Assembly (NCBI GenBank): GCA_035636095.1
Contig: DASPZU010000087.1
Coordinates: 81,000 to 144,999 of the forward strand
Direction of reading: 5' to 3'
Length of the DNA stretch: 64,000 nt
Origin: Gp7-AA10 sp035636095
GTDB lineage: Bacteria > Acidobacteriota > Thermoanaerobaculia > Gp7-AA8
This document shows positions 36,603-45,274 of the stretch, piece after piece. The notes under the pieces were generated by a model that saw nothing but the letters and a program-made list of their open reading frames with translations, did not search any database and was not told the DNA's origin. Each line of letters starts with the position of its first letter. Position 1 is the first letter of the stretch. The translations under genes and the position numbers were made by a program.

Positions 36603-37579
36603 CGAAAACTGATCGGAATGTCGTCCATGGTCAGCACGCCCGGGCGCGCGCTGATGACGCGCGGAATCGAATTCACGACCATGGCGGCCGTGGCGCGATC
36701 GCCATGGACGCCTTCCTTGATTTCCATCTCGAGATTCGGCACGCCGCGCACGATCACCTTGTCGGCCGCCACATCCTCGGCTCCGACATACATCCGCAGC
36801 TCGAGGCGCACGTTGATCTTTCCGCGGCCTTCGATGGTCTGATGCACGCCGGCAACCTGGCCGGGGGCGACTTTCAGATATTGCGTGACGACTTCACGCT
36901 GCGCGACGATCGGCTCGATCTTCTCGTCGCTCACTTTCTCGAACTCGACGCCCAGACCGTTGCCGACCATCATCAAGGATTCGCGCAACCCCATGTGCTT
37001 GATTTTTCCGGCGTCGACGGCCGCTCGAAACTCGGCGGTCGTCATTCCGGCACCAACTTTCCGCTGCAGCGGCTCGCGCCGCGTCGATGCGTTCTGGATG
37101 CGGATGATGTCGATCGATTCGATGCTCTGACAGACGCCCGTGAGCGTCAGAGGAAGCTTGTCCATCACGAATCCGGGATTGACGCCGGTGCCCAGGAGCG
37201 TGACGTTGTGCGAGCGGGCGACTTGCTGCAGCTCGTTGCGAATGGAGCGATCGAGCGGAAACGACAATTCTTCGCACGTCGACACGACATGGCAGCCGCG
37301 TTCCAGCAGACTCTTGAGCTGTGCCGAGACCTCGCGCAGCCGCGAGCCGGTGGAATGACAGACCACTTCAGGCCTGGTCTGGAGGAGCGGTGTGACGGCG
37401 ACGCCGGCCTTGCGGCCGAGTCCGATCACGTCGCCGAGGTCTTTGCCGACTTTGTTCGGATCGATGTCGACCGCTGCCACCAGCTTGACCCACGATTTGG
37501 TGAGGAGCAGGCGCGCAATCTCCGCGCCGATGGGACCGATTCCATATTGCGCGACCGTGACGGGCTGCAGTGAAGTCAT
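36599..37579 (-). CDS. NAD(P)-dependent dehydrogenase, diaminopentanoate dehydrogenase/dihydrodipicolinate reductase-like
   Basis: A 326-residue enzyme. Rossmann start VTVAQYGIGPIGAEIARLLL and AAVDIDPNKVGKDLG; conserved CHSTGSRL, STCEELSFP, GTGVNPGFVMDKLP match the 2,4-diaminopentanoate dehydrogenase-like family, related to dihydrodipicolinate reductase. The physiological substrate in this organism is unknown. ATG 37579 is chosen because TACAAT lies nine bases before it; the longer frame is the REP element read as protein. Confidence 0.88.
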   Translation of the reverse strand: MTSLQPVTVAQYGIGPIGAEIARLLLTKSWVKLVAAVDIDPNKVGKDLGDVIGLGRKAGVAVTPLLQTRPEVVCHSTGSRLREVSAQLKSLLERGCHVVSTCEELSFPLDRSIRNELQQVARSHNVTLLGTGVNPGFVMDKLPLTLTGVCQSIESIDIIRIQNASTRREPLQRKVGAGMTTAEFRAAVDAGKIKHMGLRESLMMVGNGLGVEFEKVSDEKIEPIVAQREVVTQYLKVAPGQVAGVHQTIEGRGKINVRLELRMYVGAEDVAADKVIVRGVPNLEMEIKEGVHGDRATAAMVVNSIPRVISARPGVLTMDDIPISFR

Positions 37580-37588
37580 AGGGCGCGA

Positions 37589-37594
37589 ATTGTA
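37589..37594 (-). promoter_or_regulatory. -10-like box TACAAT before dehydrogenase
   Basis: On the minus strand TACAAT ends nine bases before ATG 37579. The palindromic element at 37605 begins directly upstream. Confidence 0.5.
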
Positions 37595-37604
37595 GCGAAG
37601 AGCG

Positions 37605-37662
37605 CCCCTCACCCGGTCCCGCTCCGCGGGACCACCCTCTCCCCGCTTCGCGGGGCGAGGGG
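37605..37662. repeat. Compound palindromic (REP-like) element, short copy
   Basis: CCCCTCACCC, then GGTCCCGC/GCGGGACC and CCCCGC/GCGGGG hairpins. Nearly identical to the first half of 691-810 and to the inverse of 50188-50245. It fills the gap between the dehydrogenase promoter and the 3' end of dinB. Confidence 0.85.
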
Positions 37663-37676
37663 TCTCGCGAGATCCT

Positions 37677-38738
37677 TCACGCAAAGAGCGTGAGTGATGG
37701 CTCTTCCACATCTTCATCGACAAAATTCGAAACGCCGATTCCCGCCAGACGAAATTTGCGGTCGGCCGGGAATTCGAAGCGCGTCAGGAGCTCGCAACCG
37801 ATTCGCGCCAGGTCGTCGCCGCTGGCGGGCGGCACTTCCGGAGTGAGGCGGCGCGTGGCGGTCTCGAATCGCCCGGTGCGCAATTTCAATGTGACCGTCC
37901 GGCCCACCAGTTTGCGATGCGCCAGAGCCTCCCACAGCGAATGCGCTTCATTGCGGATGTAATCGGCGACTTCCTCGATCGTGATGTCGTGCGGGAACGT
38001 GCTCTCGCTCGAATACGACTTCCGCTTTCGCGACGGTTCCACCGGACTTTCGTCGATCCCGCGCGCCAGCTCCCACAAGCGCGTTCCCCATTTGCCGAAT
38101 CGGTCTGTCAGTTGCTGCTCTGAAAATCGCTGCAGGTCGCCGACGGTTGCGACGCCCATGTCGACCATGACTTTTTCGGTGACCTTGCCGACGCCGGGGA
38201 TTTTTCGCACCGGCAGGCCGACCAGAAACCCTTCGATTTGCTCCGGGCGGATGACAAACAGCCCGTCGGGCTTTCGCCAGTCCGACGCGATCTTCGCGAG
38301 GAACTTGTTAGGCGCGACGCCGGCGGATGCGGTCAGCTGCGTTTCAGTCCGGATTTCACGGCGGATCGCCTCCGCCGTCTCGGTCGCAGTCGGAATGCCG
38401 GTCAGCTCCTGGGTGACGTCGAGGTAGGCCTCATCGAGCGAGAGCGGCTCCACCAGGGGCGTGTGCCGCTCGAAGATGGCGCGGATGTGCTTGGACACGG
38501 CGCCGTATTTTTCGAAATTCGGCGCAATGAAGACCCCGTCCGGACAGAGGCGCTTCGCGCGCGAGGACGGCATGGCGGAGTGGACGCCAAACTTTCGCGC
38601 TTCGTACGATGCCGCGCACACGACGCTGCGCTCCCCCGGCCAACCCACGATCACAGGCTTACCACGAAGTTCGGGCTGATCGCGCTGTTCGACCGACGCG
38701 TAGAATGCGTCCATGTCGATATGAATGATCTTGCGCAT
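37677..38738 (-). CDS. dinB: DNA polymerase IV
   Basis: A 353-residue Y-family translesion polymerase. IHIDMDAFYASVE with the first catalytic Asp, SLDEAYLDVT with the second acidic pair, the little-finger part (SSESTFPHDI) and a helix-hairpin-helix (RKIPGVGKVTEKVM). The usual C-terminal beta-clamp peptide appears as LTLFA at the very end. ATG 38738 starts the conserved N-terminus. It overlaps head-to-head by 18 bases with the plus-strand gene. Confidence 0.95.
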   Translation of the reverse strand: MRKIIHIDMDAFYASVEQRDQPELRGKPVIVGWPGERSVVCAASYEARKFGVHSAMPSSRAKRLCPDGVFIAPNFEKYGAVSKHIRAIFERHTPLVEPLSLDEAYLDVTQELTGIPTATETAEAIRREIRTETQLTASAGVAPNKFLAKIASDWRKPDGLFVIRPEQIEGFLVGLPVRKIPGVGKVTEKVMVDMGVATVGDLQRFSEQQLTDRFGKWGTRLWELARGIDESPVEPSRKRKSYSSESTFPHDITIEEVADYIRNEAHSLWEALAHRKLVGRTVTLKLRTGRFETATRRLTPEVPPASGDDLARIGCELLTRFEFPADRKFRLAGIGVSNFVDEDVEEPSLTLFA

Positions 38739-39815
38739 CTGAGAACGCCGGCGTTTCTGGTCGACCGCAATATTGTCGAGCAAAACTGCACCCGCATGCG
38801 TGAGAAGGCGGTGGCATCGGGCGTTCTATTCCGGCCGCACGTCAAGACGCACAAGACCATCGAGATCGGCCGCATGCAGCATGGCGGGGCGCCCGGTCCG
38901 ATCACGGTTTCGACGCTGGCCGAGGGAGAATTCTTCGCGGCGGCGGGGTTTGGGGACATCACCTATGCCGTGCCCATCGCACCGGAAAAACTCGATCGCG
39001 CGGCAGCGCTGGCAAAGAAAATCGAGCGCTTCAACGTCCTCATCGATAGCGAGCGCGCTCTACGGGCGATAGAGAGCTTTGGACAGGTTTTTGATGTCTT
39101 TCTGAAGGTCGATTGCGGGTATCACCGCGCGGGGGTCGATCCGGAAAATCCCGACAGCGTGCGACTGGCCATGGCCATGACGCGATCGCCGTCGGTTCGT
39201 TTTCGAGGACTGCTGACGCACGCCGGTCATTCGTATCATGCGCGCAATGTCGAGGAGATTCGCCGCGTGGCGTACGAAGAAACATCGGCATTGACGAAGT
39301 TTCGTGATCGCCTGGGCGGGCTGAAGCCCGCCGCTACACGCAGCGTCGGATCGACGCCGACGGCATCGGTCGTCGATCGATTCGAAGACGCCGACGAAGT
39401 CCGCCCCGGCAACTACGTGTTCTACGATGCGTTTCAGGCGACCATCGGATCGTGTCGCCGCCAAGAGTGCGCCGTGTCCGTGCTGGCCACAGTGGTCGGA
39501 TCGTATCCCCAACGCCGCGAAGCGATCATCGACGCCGGGGCCCTCGCGCTCTCCAAAGACCTCGGCCCCGATCATATTGATACGAAATTTGGTTTTGGCA
39601 TTGTGTGCGATCTTGATCTGCGCCCGCTTCCGATCAAGCTCGTGACGCTTTCCCAGGAGCATGGCAAATTGCGGGCGGCCGATCCGCCGCCTATCGGCAC
39701 CCAACTGCGCATCCTGCCCAATCACTCCTGCCTGACCGCCGCCATGTACGACATCTACCACGTGCTCGATCGCGGAAAGGTGGTCGATCAGTGGCGCCCG
39801 GTCCGCGGTTGGTAG
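38721..39815 (+). CDS. D-threonine aldolase/D-serine dehydratase-like PLP enzyme
   Basis: A 364-residue fold-type III PLP protein. RTPAFLVDRN and HVKTHKTIEI hold the Schiff-base Lys; CGYHRAGVDP and THAGHSYHA follow; the C-terminal domain (PNHSCLTAAMYD) carries the His/Cys metal site of the D-threonine aldolase group. It acts on D-3-hydroxy amino acids. ATG 38721 lies within the first codons of dinB on the other strand. A palindromic repeat at 39315-39332 is translated inside the protein (LGGLKPAATRS). Confidence 0.9.
   Translation: MNDLAHLRTPAFLVDRNIVEQNCTRMREKAVASGVLFRPHVKTHKTIEIGRMQHGGAPGPITVSTLAEGEFFAAAGFGDITYAVPIAPEKLDRAAALAKKIERFNVLIDSERALRAIESFGQVFDVFLKVDCGYHRAGVDPENPDSVRLAMAMTRSPSVRFRGLLTHAGHSYHARNVEEIRRVAYEETSALTKFRDRLGGLKPAATRSVGSTPTASVVDRFEDADEVRPGNYVFYDAFQATIGSCRRQECAVSVLATVVGSYPQRREAIIDAGALALSKDLGPDHIDTKFGFGIVCDLDLRPLPIKLVTLSQEHGKLRAADPPPIGTQLRILPNHSCLTAAMYDIYHVLDRGKVVDQWRPVRGW
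39315..39340. repeat. Palindromic repeat inside the PLP enzyme gene
   Basis: GGCGGGCT and AGCCCGCC (39315-39332) form a perfect palindrome with a two-base loop, followed by GCTACACG. It is in frame and encodes GGLKPAAT, between two conserved blocks of the enzyme. Confidence 0.7.
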
Positions 39816-39837
39816 GGCTGTTGCAGCTTGGGTGGGC

Positions 39838-40020
39838 ATGTCAGACCAAAAAAATGATCCGCAAAGCTACGGCAGTCAGAACGAGACCGTCGATCCGAGC
39901 GAAGATTTCTACTCCAACGCACCCAAACAGATTGACGAAGACGACGAGCCGACGCTGAAGGTGACGCCACAGCCCTCCGGCGCAAAGCGCGACAGCTACT
40001 TCAAGAAGCGGGATTACTGA
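39838..40020 (+). CDS. Small acidic disordered protein
   Basis: A 60-residue protein rich in Asp, Glu, Gln and Ser (VDPSEDFYSNAPKQIDEDDE), probably disordered, ending basic (SGAKRDSYFKKRDY). I do not recognise it. ATG 39838 has a weak purine stretch upstream; GTG 39832 is an in-frame alternative. It lies after the PLP enzyme and before an 8-nt-register palindrome. Confidence 0.55.
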   Translation: MSDQKNDPQSYGSQNETVDPSEDFYSNAPKQIDEDDEPTLKVTPQPSGAKRDSYFKKRDY

Positions 40021-40034
40021 GCCGCCGCCCTCCC

Positions 40035-40104
40035 GGTTGGGACGTTGGGATGTTAGAACGTAAGGTGGGCGCCCTACATCCCAACATCCTTACGTCCCAA
40101 CCGG
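40035..40104. repeat. 8-nt-register palindrome (GGTTGGGA / TACGTCCC)
   Basis: Octamers run in one register from 40035: GGTTGGGA, CGTTGGGA, TGTTAGAA, CGTAAGGT, a self-complementary central GGGCGCCC (40067-40074), then TACATCCC, AACATCCT, TACGTCCC. The arms are near-perfect inverted repeats. It lies just before the promoter of the GGDEF-EAL gene. Confidence 0.9.
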
Positions 40105-40118
40105 GGGGCAGGGCGGGG

Positions 40119-40124
40119 TACACT
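40119..40124 (+). promoter_or_regulatory. -10-like box TACACT before GGDEF-EAL gene
   Basis: TACACT ends five bases before ATC 40130, the inferred start codon. Confidence 0.4.
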
Positions 40125-40129
40125 GGCGT

Positions 40130-43100
40130 ATCGGTCCGAACAGTCTAGCTTTAGCCACGCTGTTAACTGCTGCGGCGATTCTCGTTCTCGGCATCGCGGT
40201 GGTGTTCCGAGGACGTGGATCGCTGCTCAGCATGCTGTTTCTTGCGATCACTATCGGCGCCGCAGGATGGCTGGGATGCTTTTCAGCGCTGTACGAGAGC
40301 CGCGATCCTGATCGCGCCCTGGAATGGGCGCGTCTCGGCTCCTTTTTCTCCGATTTCATCCCGGCCGCGATTTTTCATTTCAGCGTCGTGTTCGTGGGCC
40401 GTCGCCGCCAATTCCGGGCGGCGGTGGTGCTCGGTTGGCTGTTCTGCGCCACCATCGCCGTTCTCGCTGTTTCGACGAATTTGTTCGTGCGCGGCGTTCG
40501 CCATTACCCGTGGGGTTACTACCTTCGCGGTGCGCTCATCAATCTTTCCTGGATCGTCGTGTGCACGGCCATGCTGGCGGGGGGCGTCTATCTGATCTGG
40601 CGCGCGTCGCGCGAGCTGGAGGGCGCCTCGCGCGATGGCGCGCGCGCGATGGTCGTGGCATTCGCGATCGCATCGCTGGCGCTGATCGATTTCCTCCCCA
40701 CCGTCGGCGTCGGAATTCGTCCCTTCGGTTTTCTGGCAATCCTCGGCTTCGTGGCGTTTTCGGCGAATTCGATCTGGCGATACCACCTCGTCGATCTGAC
40801 GCCGGAGTACGCGGCCTCGCAGATTCTCGCGACCATGAAGAGCGCGGTCATCGTCATCAACCTGGAGGGAAAAATCCGCGTCGCCAACCAGGCCGCGCTT
40901 TCGATCCTCGGCTACGCCGAAACTGATCTGGTCGGAAAGCCGATTCGCGTCATCATCGACCCGCAGGAGACGATCAGCACCGGGCAGCTCCTCCGCAGCG
41001 GCGGCACGCTCGATCTGCAGATGAAGTGGCGGACAGCATCGGGCGTGACCGTCGATGTCGCGGCATCATCGTCGTTTGTGCGCGGTGCCGACGGCGCGCC
41101 GCTGGGCGTCGTCTACGTCGCCAGCGACGTCACGGAGCGACGGCGCAGCGAGCAGGCCTTGCGGGAGAGCGAGCATCGCTACCGCACGCTTTTCGAAGGC
41201 AATCCCCTGCCGATGTGGGTCTACGACTTCGCGACGCTTCGATTCATCGCCGTCAACGAAGCGGCCGTGCGCCACTACGGATTTTCCAAGGACGAATTTC
41301 TGCAGTTGACCATCGCCGACATCCGGCCGCCGGAAGAGATCCCGACCATGATGAAGACCCTGGCGACGCTGCACGATCGCGACCGCAACCGCATCTTTCG
41401 TCATCGCAAGAAAGATAGGTCGGTTTTCGACGCTGAGATCACGTCATTCGAATTCGTGTCGGGCGGACGCCGCGCGCGACTGGTCATCGCGGTCGATGTC
41501 ACCGAGCGCCGCCTGAGTGAGGAGCGCCTGCGCGACAACGAAGAGCGATACCGCCTTTTGTTCGAGCGCAACCTCGCCGGCGTTTTTCGATCGACGGTCG
41601 ACGGCCGCATTCTCGAAGTCAACGATTCGCTGGCCCACATCTTCGGCTATGAACGCGAAGAACTGCTGACGCAGTCGTCGTACAGCCTCTACTTCAATCG
41701 CGCCGATCGCCAGCGGGTCATGACGCAGTTGCGCGAGCAACGGACTCTCTCCAACGTGGAGTTGCGCCTGAAGAAGCGCGACGGATCGCCGGTGTGGGTG
41801 CTCGAGAACATGACCATGCTCGATTCCGCCGACGGTGCCATCATCGAAGGAACCATCATCGACATCTCGGAGCGGAAGGCCGCTCAGGAGCAGGTCGAGT
41901 ATCAGGCCTACCACGACGTGCTGACCGGCCTGCCCAATCGACTCCTGTTTCGCGATCGCATCAGCGTGGCGCTGGCGCATGCGCGCCGGGCGCGGCGGGC
42001 GGTGGCGGTGATGTTCCTCGATCTCGACCACTTCAAGCTCGTCAACGACACCTTGGGCCACACTGTCGGCGACGGACTGTTGCAGGCGGCGGCAGAGCGG
42101 TTGGTGAGTTGCGTGCGGGGGGAGGACACGGTCGCGCGCATGGGCGGCGACGAGTTCACCATCCTGATCTCCGACATCGCGGATACGCGCAGCGCGGTGA
42201 CGGTCGCGCAAAAAGTGCTGGAGAGCATTTCGCGGCCGATCGAGGTGGACGGGCACGAATTGTTCGTGACGACCAGCATCGGCATCTCGATCTTTCCGGA
42301 CGACGGAACCGACGCCGAGACCCTTCTGAAGAATGCCGATCGCGCCATGTATCGCGCCAAGGAGCTCGGCCGCAACAATTACCAGTTCGCGACCCAGGCC
42401 ATCGTGGAAGAAAAAACGGCCCGGCTGTCGCTCGAGCGCAGCCTGCATCACGCCTTCGATCGCAAAGAATTCGTCATCCACTATCAGCCCATGATCGAGG
42501 TCGGCACGCGCCGCGTGGTGGGAGCCGAGGCCCTGATTCGATGGCTGAGCCCGGAGTTCGGGTTGATGTCGCCGGATGATTTCATTCCGGTCGCGGAGGA
42601 GACCGGCCTCATTCTTCCGATCGGCGAGTGGGTCCTGCGCACCGCCTGCGCGCAGATGCGAACGTGGCACCGTGCCGGCCACCAGGAGCTGCACGTGGCC
42701 GTGAATCTTTCCGCGCGGCAGTTCCAGCAGAGCGATCTGACCATGATGATCGAGCGCATCCTCGATGAGACCAGCCTGCCCGCGGCGTCGCTCGACATCG
42801 AGATCACCGAAACCACCGCCATGCACAACGCCAAGCTGTCGCTCGAAATCATGAAGCGGCTGAAAGAGATGGGCGTTCGCATCTCCATCGATGACTTCGG
42901 GACGGGATACTCATCGCTGGCCTACCTCAAGGAATTTCCAATCGACACCGTGAAGATCGATCAGACATTTGTGCGCGATCTCTCGCAGGGCTCGAACGAT
43001 GGCGCCATCGTCTCGGCGGTCATCTCCATGGCGCGCGCGCTGAAGCTGCGCGTGGTCGCGGAAGGCGTGGAGACCGAGGATCAGCTCGCTTTCCTGCGGC

Positions 43101-43195
43101 GCGAGCATTGCGAAACGATCCAGGGATTCCTGTGCAGCCGCCCGCTGCCGGCGGAAGAGTTCGAAGCGGTGCTGGCGGCGCGCTCGTCATCCTGA
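40130..43195 (+). CDS. 7TM-PAS-GGDEF-EAL cyclic-di-GMP protein; ATC start inferred
   Basis: About 1021 residues. N-terminal histidine-kinase-type 7TM sensor block (about 1-225), three PAS domains (starting near 240, 360 and 480), a GGDEF cyclase domain with the active motif MGGDEF, and an EAL phosphodiesterase domain (GAEALIRW, DDFGTGYSSL). Both activities look intact. The first in-frame GTG (40199) would cut away the first TM helix; the frame upstream is open without ATG, GTG or TTG. ATC 40130 gives MGPNSLALATLLTAAAILVL, a complete TM1. The stop TGA lies inside a repeat element. Confidence 0.9.
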   Translation: MGPNSLALATLLTAAAILVLGIAVVFRGRGSLLSMLFLAITIGAAGWLGCFSALYESRDPDRALEWARLGSFFSDFIPAAIFHFSVVFVGRRRQFRAAVVLGWLFCATIAVLAVSTNLFVRGVRHYPWGYYLRGALINLSWIVVCTAMLAGGVYLIWRASRELEGASRDGARAMVVAFAIASLALIDFLPTVGVGIRPFGFLAILGFVAFSANSIWRYHLVDLTPEYAASQILATMKSAVIVINLEGKIRVANQAALSILGYAETDLVGKPIRVIIDPQETISTGQLLRSGGTLDLQMKWRTASGVTVDVAASSSFVRGADGAPLGVVYVASDVTERRRSEQALRESEHRYRTLFEGNPLPMWVYDFATLRFIAVNEAAVRHYGFSKDEFLQLTIADIRPPEEIPTMMKTLATLHDRDRNRIFRHRKKDRSVFDAEITSFEFVSGGRRARLVIAVDVTERRLSEERLRDNEERYRLLFERNLAGVFRSTVDGRILEVNDSLAHIFGYEREELLTQSSYSLYFNRADRQRVMTQLREQRTLSNVELRLKKRDGSPVWVLENMTMLDSADGAIIEGTIIDISERKAAQEQVEYQAYHDVLTGLPNRLLFRDRISVALAHARRARRAVAVMFLDLDHFKLVNDTLGHTVGDGLLQAAAERLVSCVRGEDTVARMGGDEFTILISDIADTRSAVTVAQKVLESISRPIEVDGHELFVTTSIGISIFPDDGTDAETLLKNADRAMYRAKELGRNNYQFATQAIVEEKTARLSLERSLHHAFDRKEFVIHYQPMIEVGTRRVVGAEALIRWLSPEFGLMSPDDFIPVAEETGLILPIGEWVLRTACAQMRTWHRAGHQELHVAVNLSARQFQQSDLTMMIERILDETSLPAASLDIEITETTAMHNAKLSLEIMKRLKEMGVRISIDDFGTGYSSLAYLKEFPIDTVKIDQTFVRDLSQGSNDGAIVSAVISMARALKLRVVAEGVETEDQLAFLRREHCETIQGFLCSRPLPAEEFEAVLAARSSS

Positions 43196-43219
43196 GCCGC
43201 GCAGACGGCGAAGGATGAC
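43186..43219. repeat. Inverted repeat of the GTCATCCTGAG type
   Basis: GTCATCC at one end and GGATGAC at the other. Related to 2322-2388 and 7958-7982. It supplies the last codons and stop (43193-43195) of the GGDEF-EAL gene and abuts the next promoter. Confidence 0.75.
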
Positions 43220-43224
43220 GCATG

Positions 43225-43230
43225 TACAAT
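43225..43230 (+). promoter_or_regulatory. -10-like box TACAAT before M49-like gene
   Basis: TACAAT ends eight bases before ATG 43239. Confidence 0.5.
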
Positions 43231-43238
43231 CGCGCGCC

Positions 43239-44819
43239 ATGTTTCACGCCCTGGCGCTGTTTGCTCTCACCATGAACGTGGAACAACGCCTGGCGCGATA
43301 CAAACCGGTGGAAATGCCGTTCACGTTCGAGCCCTTCAACGCCCGCGAACAGCGCGTCATCAAAGAGCTGATCGCGGCATGCCGCGATCTCGAGAACATT
43401 TACTGGCGACAAAACAGCCCCGAAGACATCCCCATCTACAAAACTGCCACGGGTCCGCTGAAGCGACTCCTGTGGATCAATGGCAGCCGGTACGACCAGG
43501 TCGACGAAAACAAACCCTTCATCGGGACGACGCCGATGCCGCCCGGACGCGCACTCTACGCCCACACCCTCACTCGCGATGCGATCGAGGCGTACGTCAA
43601 GGCGCATCCGGCGGAAAAAAAGCGGATCTACGACGAGCACACCGTTGTCGACGCGAATTTCAATACGACGCCATATCACGTGAAGTATCGCCAATGGCTG
43701 GAGCCGGCGGCGCGACATCTCCGCAACGCCGCCGAGTCGAGCGATGACAAGCCGTTCGCTGAATTTCTCCGCATGCGTGCGAAGGCCCTGCTCGACGATG
43801 ACTACTATCCCAGCGATCTGGCATGGGTGAAGCTGAAGGATCCGAAGTTCGACATCATCTTCGCGCCTTACGAAACGTACCTCGATGACCTGTTAGGCGT
43901 AAAGACTTCGTATGGCGCAGCGGTCCTCATCCGCAATGAAGAGGAGAGCCGCAAGCTCGCCGTTTTCCAGAAATACGTTCCCGATATCCAGGATGCGCTG
44001 CCGCTGGCGGCCGAGGATCGGCCATCGAAGAAGGGCCACCAGACGCCGATGGAGGTGATGGATACGCCGTTTCGCGCCGGCGACTTGCGCCACGGCTATC
44101 AGGCCGTCGCCGACAACCTGCCCAACGATCCGCGCATCCACGAAAGAGTCGGGAGCAAGAAAATTTTCTTCAAGAACTACATGGATGCCCGCGTCGACTA
44201 CATCATTCTGCCTCTGGCCAAGCGGATGATGCCATCCGATCAGGCCGTGCAGGCAACCGCCGACGGCTATCTGACCATCGTCATGATGCACGAGATTTCC
44301 CACGGCCTCGGTCCGGCCTTCGCGCGCCAAAATGGTCAACATATTGACATTCGCGAGGCCATCGGACCGGCGTTCTCGGGCCTGGAGGAAGCGAAGGCTG
44401 ATGTCACCGGAATGTTTGGCCTGAAGTGGCTGGTCGATCGCGGCGCGTTTCCGAAGGAGCGGCTGGATGAATGCTACGCGTCCTACGTCGCCGGCATTTT
44501 CCGCACGGTGCGCTTCGGAACTGCCGAGGCTCACGGTCGCGCCGAGATGATGGAATTCAATTTTCTGTCGGAACGCGGCGCGATTGCGCGCGACAGCAGC
44601 GGCCGCTACGTCGTGGATTACGGCAAGATGCCGGAGGCCTTCGCGGCGCTGGCAAAAGAACTGCTGGAGACCGAAGCGACCGGCGATCGCGCGCGCGCCG
44701 AAGCGTGGTTCGCGCGCTACGACAAGATGCCGAGCGACCTGCACGCTGCGCTCGACTCGCAGAAGGACATCCCGGTCGATTTCGATCCGCTGGTGCCGTT
44801 TCGCGAAGGTGTGGAGTAA
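43239..44819 (+). CDS. M49-like (dipeptidyl peptidase III-type) metallopeptidase
   Basis: A 526-residue protein. The zinc motif reads HEISHGLG and the second motif EEAKAD lies about 40 residues later, the pattern of the bacterial dipeptidyl-peptidase III-like branch, where HELLGH and EECRAD are usual. A weak hydrophobic N-terminus (MFHALALFALTMN) may be a short signal. It would remove dipeptides or act on a peptide substrate. The stop overlaps a receiver gene by TAATG, an unusual partner. Confidence 0.85.
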   Translation: MFHALALFALTMNVEQRLARYKPVEMPFTFEPFNAREQRVIKELIAACRDLENIYWRQNSPEDIPIYKTATGPLKRLLWINGSRYDQVDENKPFIGTTPMPPGRALYAHTLTRDAIEAYVKAHPAEKKRIYDEHTVVDANFNTTPYHVKYRQWLEPAARHLRNAAESSDDKPFAEFLRMRAKALLDDDYYPSDLAWVKLKDPKFDIIFAPYETYLDDLLGVKTSYGAAVLIRNEEESRKLAVFQKYVPDIQDALPLAAEDRPSKKGHQTPMEVMDTPFRAGDLRHGYQAVADNLPNDPRIHERVGSKKIFFKNYMDARVDYIILPLAKRMMPSDQAVQATADGYLTIVMMHEISHGLGPAFARQNGQHIDIREAIGPAFSGLEEAKADVTGMFGLKWLVDRGAFPKERLDECYASYVAGIFRTVRFGTAEAHGRAEMMEFNFLSERGAIARDSSGRYVVDYGKMPEAFAALAKELLETEATGDRARAEAWFARYDKMPSDLHAALDSQKDIPVDFDPLVPFREGVE

Positions 44820-45274
44820 TGATGAGCGTCCCGTCCGCTACGCGCGTCCTGATCGTCGACGACGACGCGACGATCCGCGAGCTCCTCGGCTCCGTGTTGC
44901 GCCGCCGCGATTTGATCGTCGACGAGGCCACCGACGGGGCCGAAGCGCTCGTTCTGCTCAGGGAAAACAGCTACTCAGTGGTGCTGCTCGATCTTTTGAT
45001 GCCGAATGTCGACGGCTTCGGCGTCATCGAGAACCTCGGATCGGCAATTTCATCTCCGGTCGTGCTCGTCATCACCGGTGCCGATCGCGCGCTGTTGCGC
45101 AAGCTCGACCCCCGAAGGATCCACGGCGTCGTCAACAAGCCCTTCGATACTGAGGAGCTGGCGGCGCTGGTGGTGGCGTGTGCGGAGATCAAGAGCCGCA
45201 GTCCGTTCGAGGCGATGGCCATATCGGCAATGATTGCCGGCGGCCCGTTCCTAGCGTGGCTGAAATTGCCGTAG
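44819..45274 (+). CDS. Stand-alone response regulator receiver
   Basis: A 151-residue receiver. VDDDATIRE acidic pocket, phospho-acceptor in LLDLLMPNVDG (about Asp60), VITGAD and NKPFD. After the fold ends (VACAE), a hydrophobic tail follows: AMAISAMIAGGPFLAWLKLP. ATG 44819 overlaps the peptidase stop (TAATG); ATG 44822 follows in frame. The last 24 bases overlap the convergent receiver gene on the minus strand. No kinase gene is nearby. Confidence 0.9.
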   Translation: MMSVPSATRVLIVDDDATIRELLGSVLRRRDLIVDEATDGAEALVLLRENSYSVVLLDLLMPNVDGFGVIENLGSAISSPVVLVITGADRALLRKLDPRRIHGVVNKPFDTEELAALVVACAEIKSRSPFEAMAISAMIAGGPFLAWLKLP

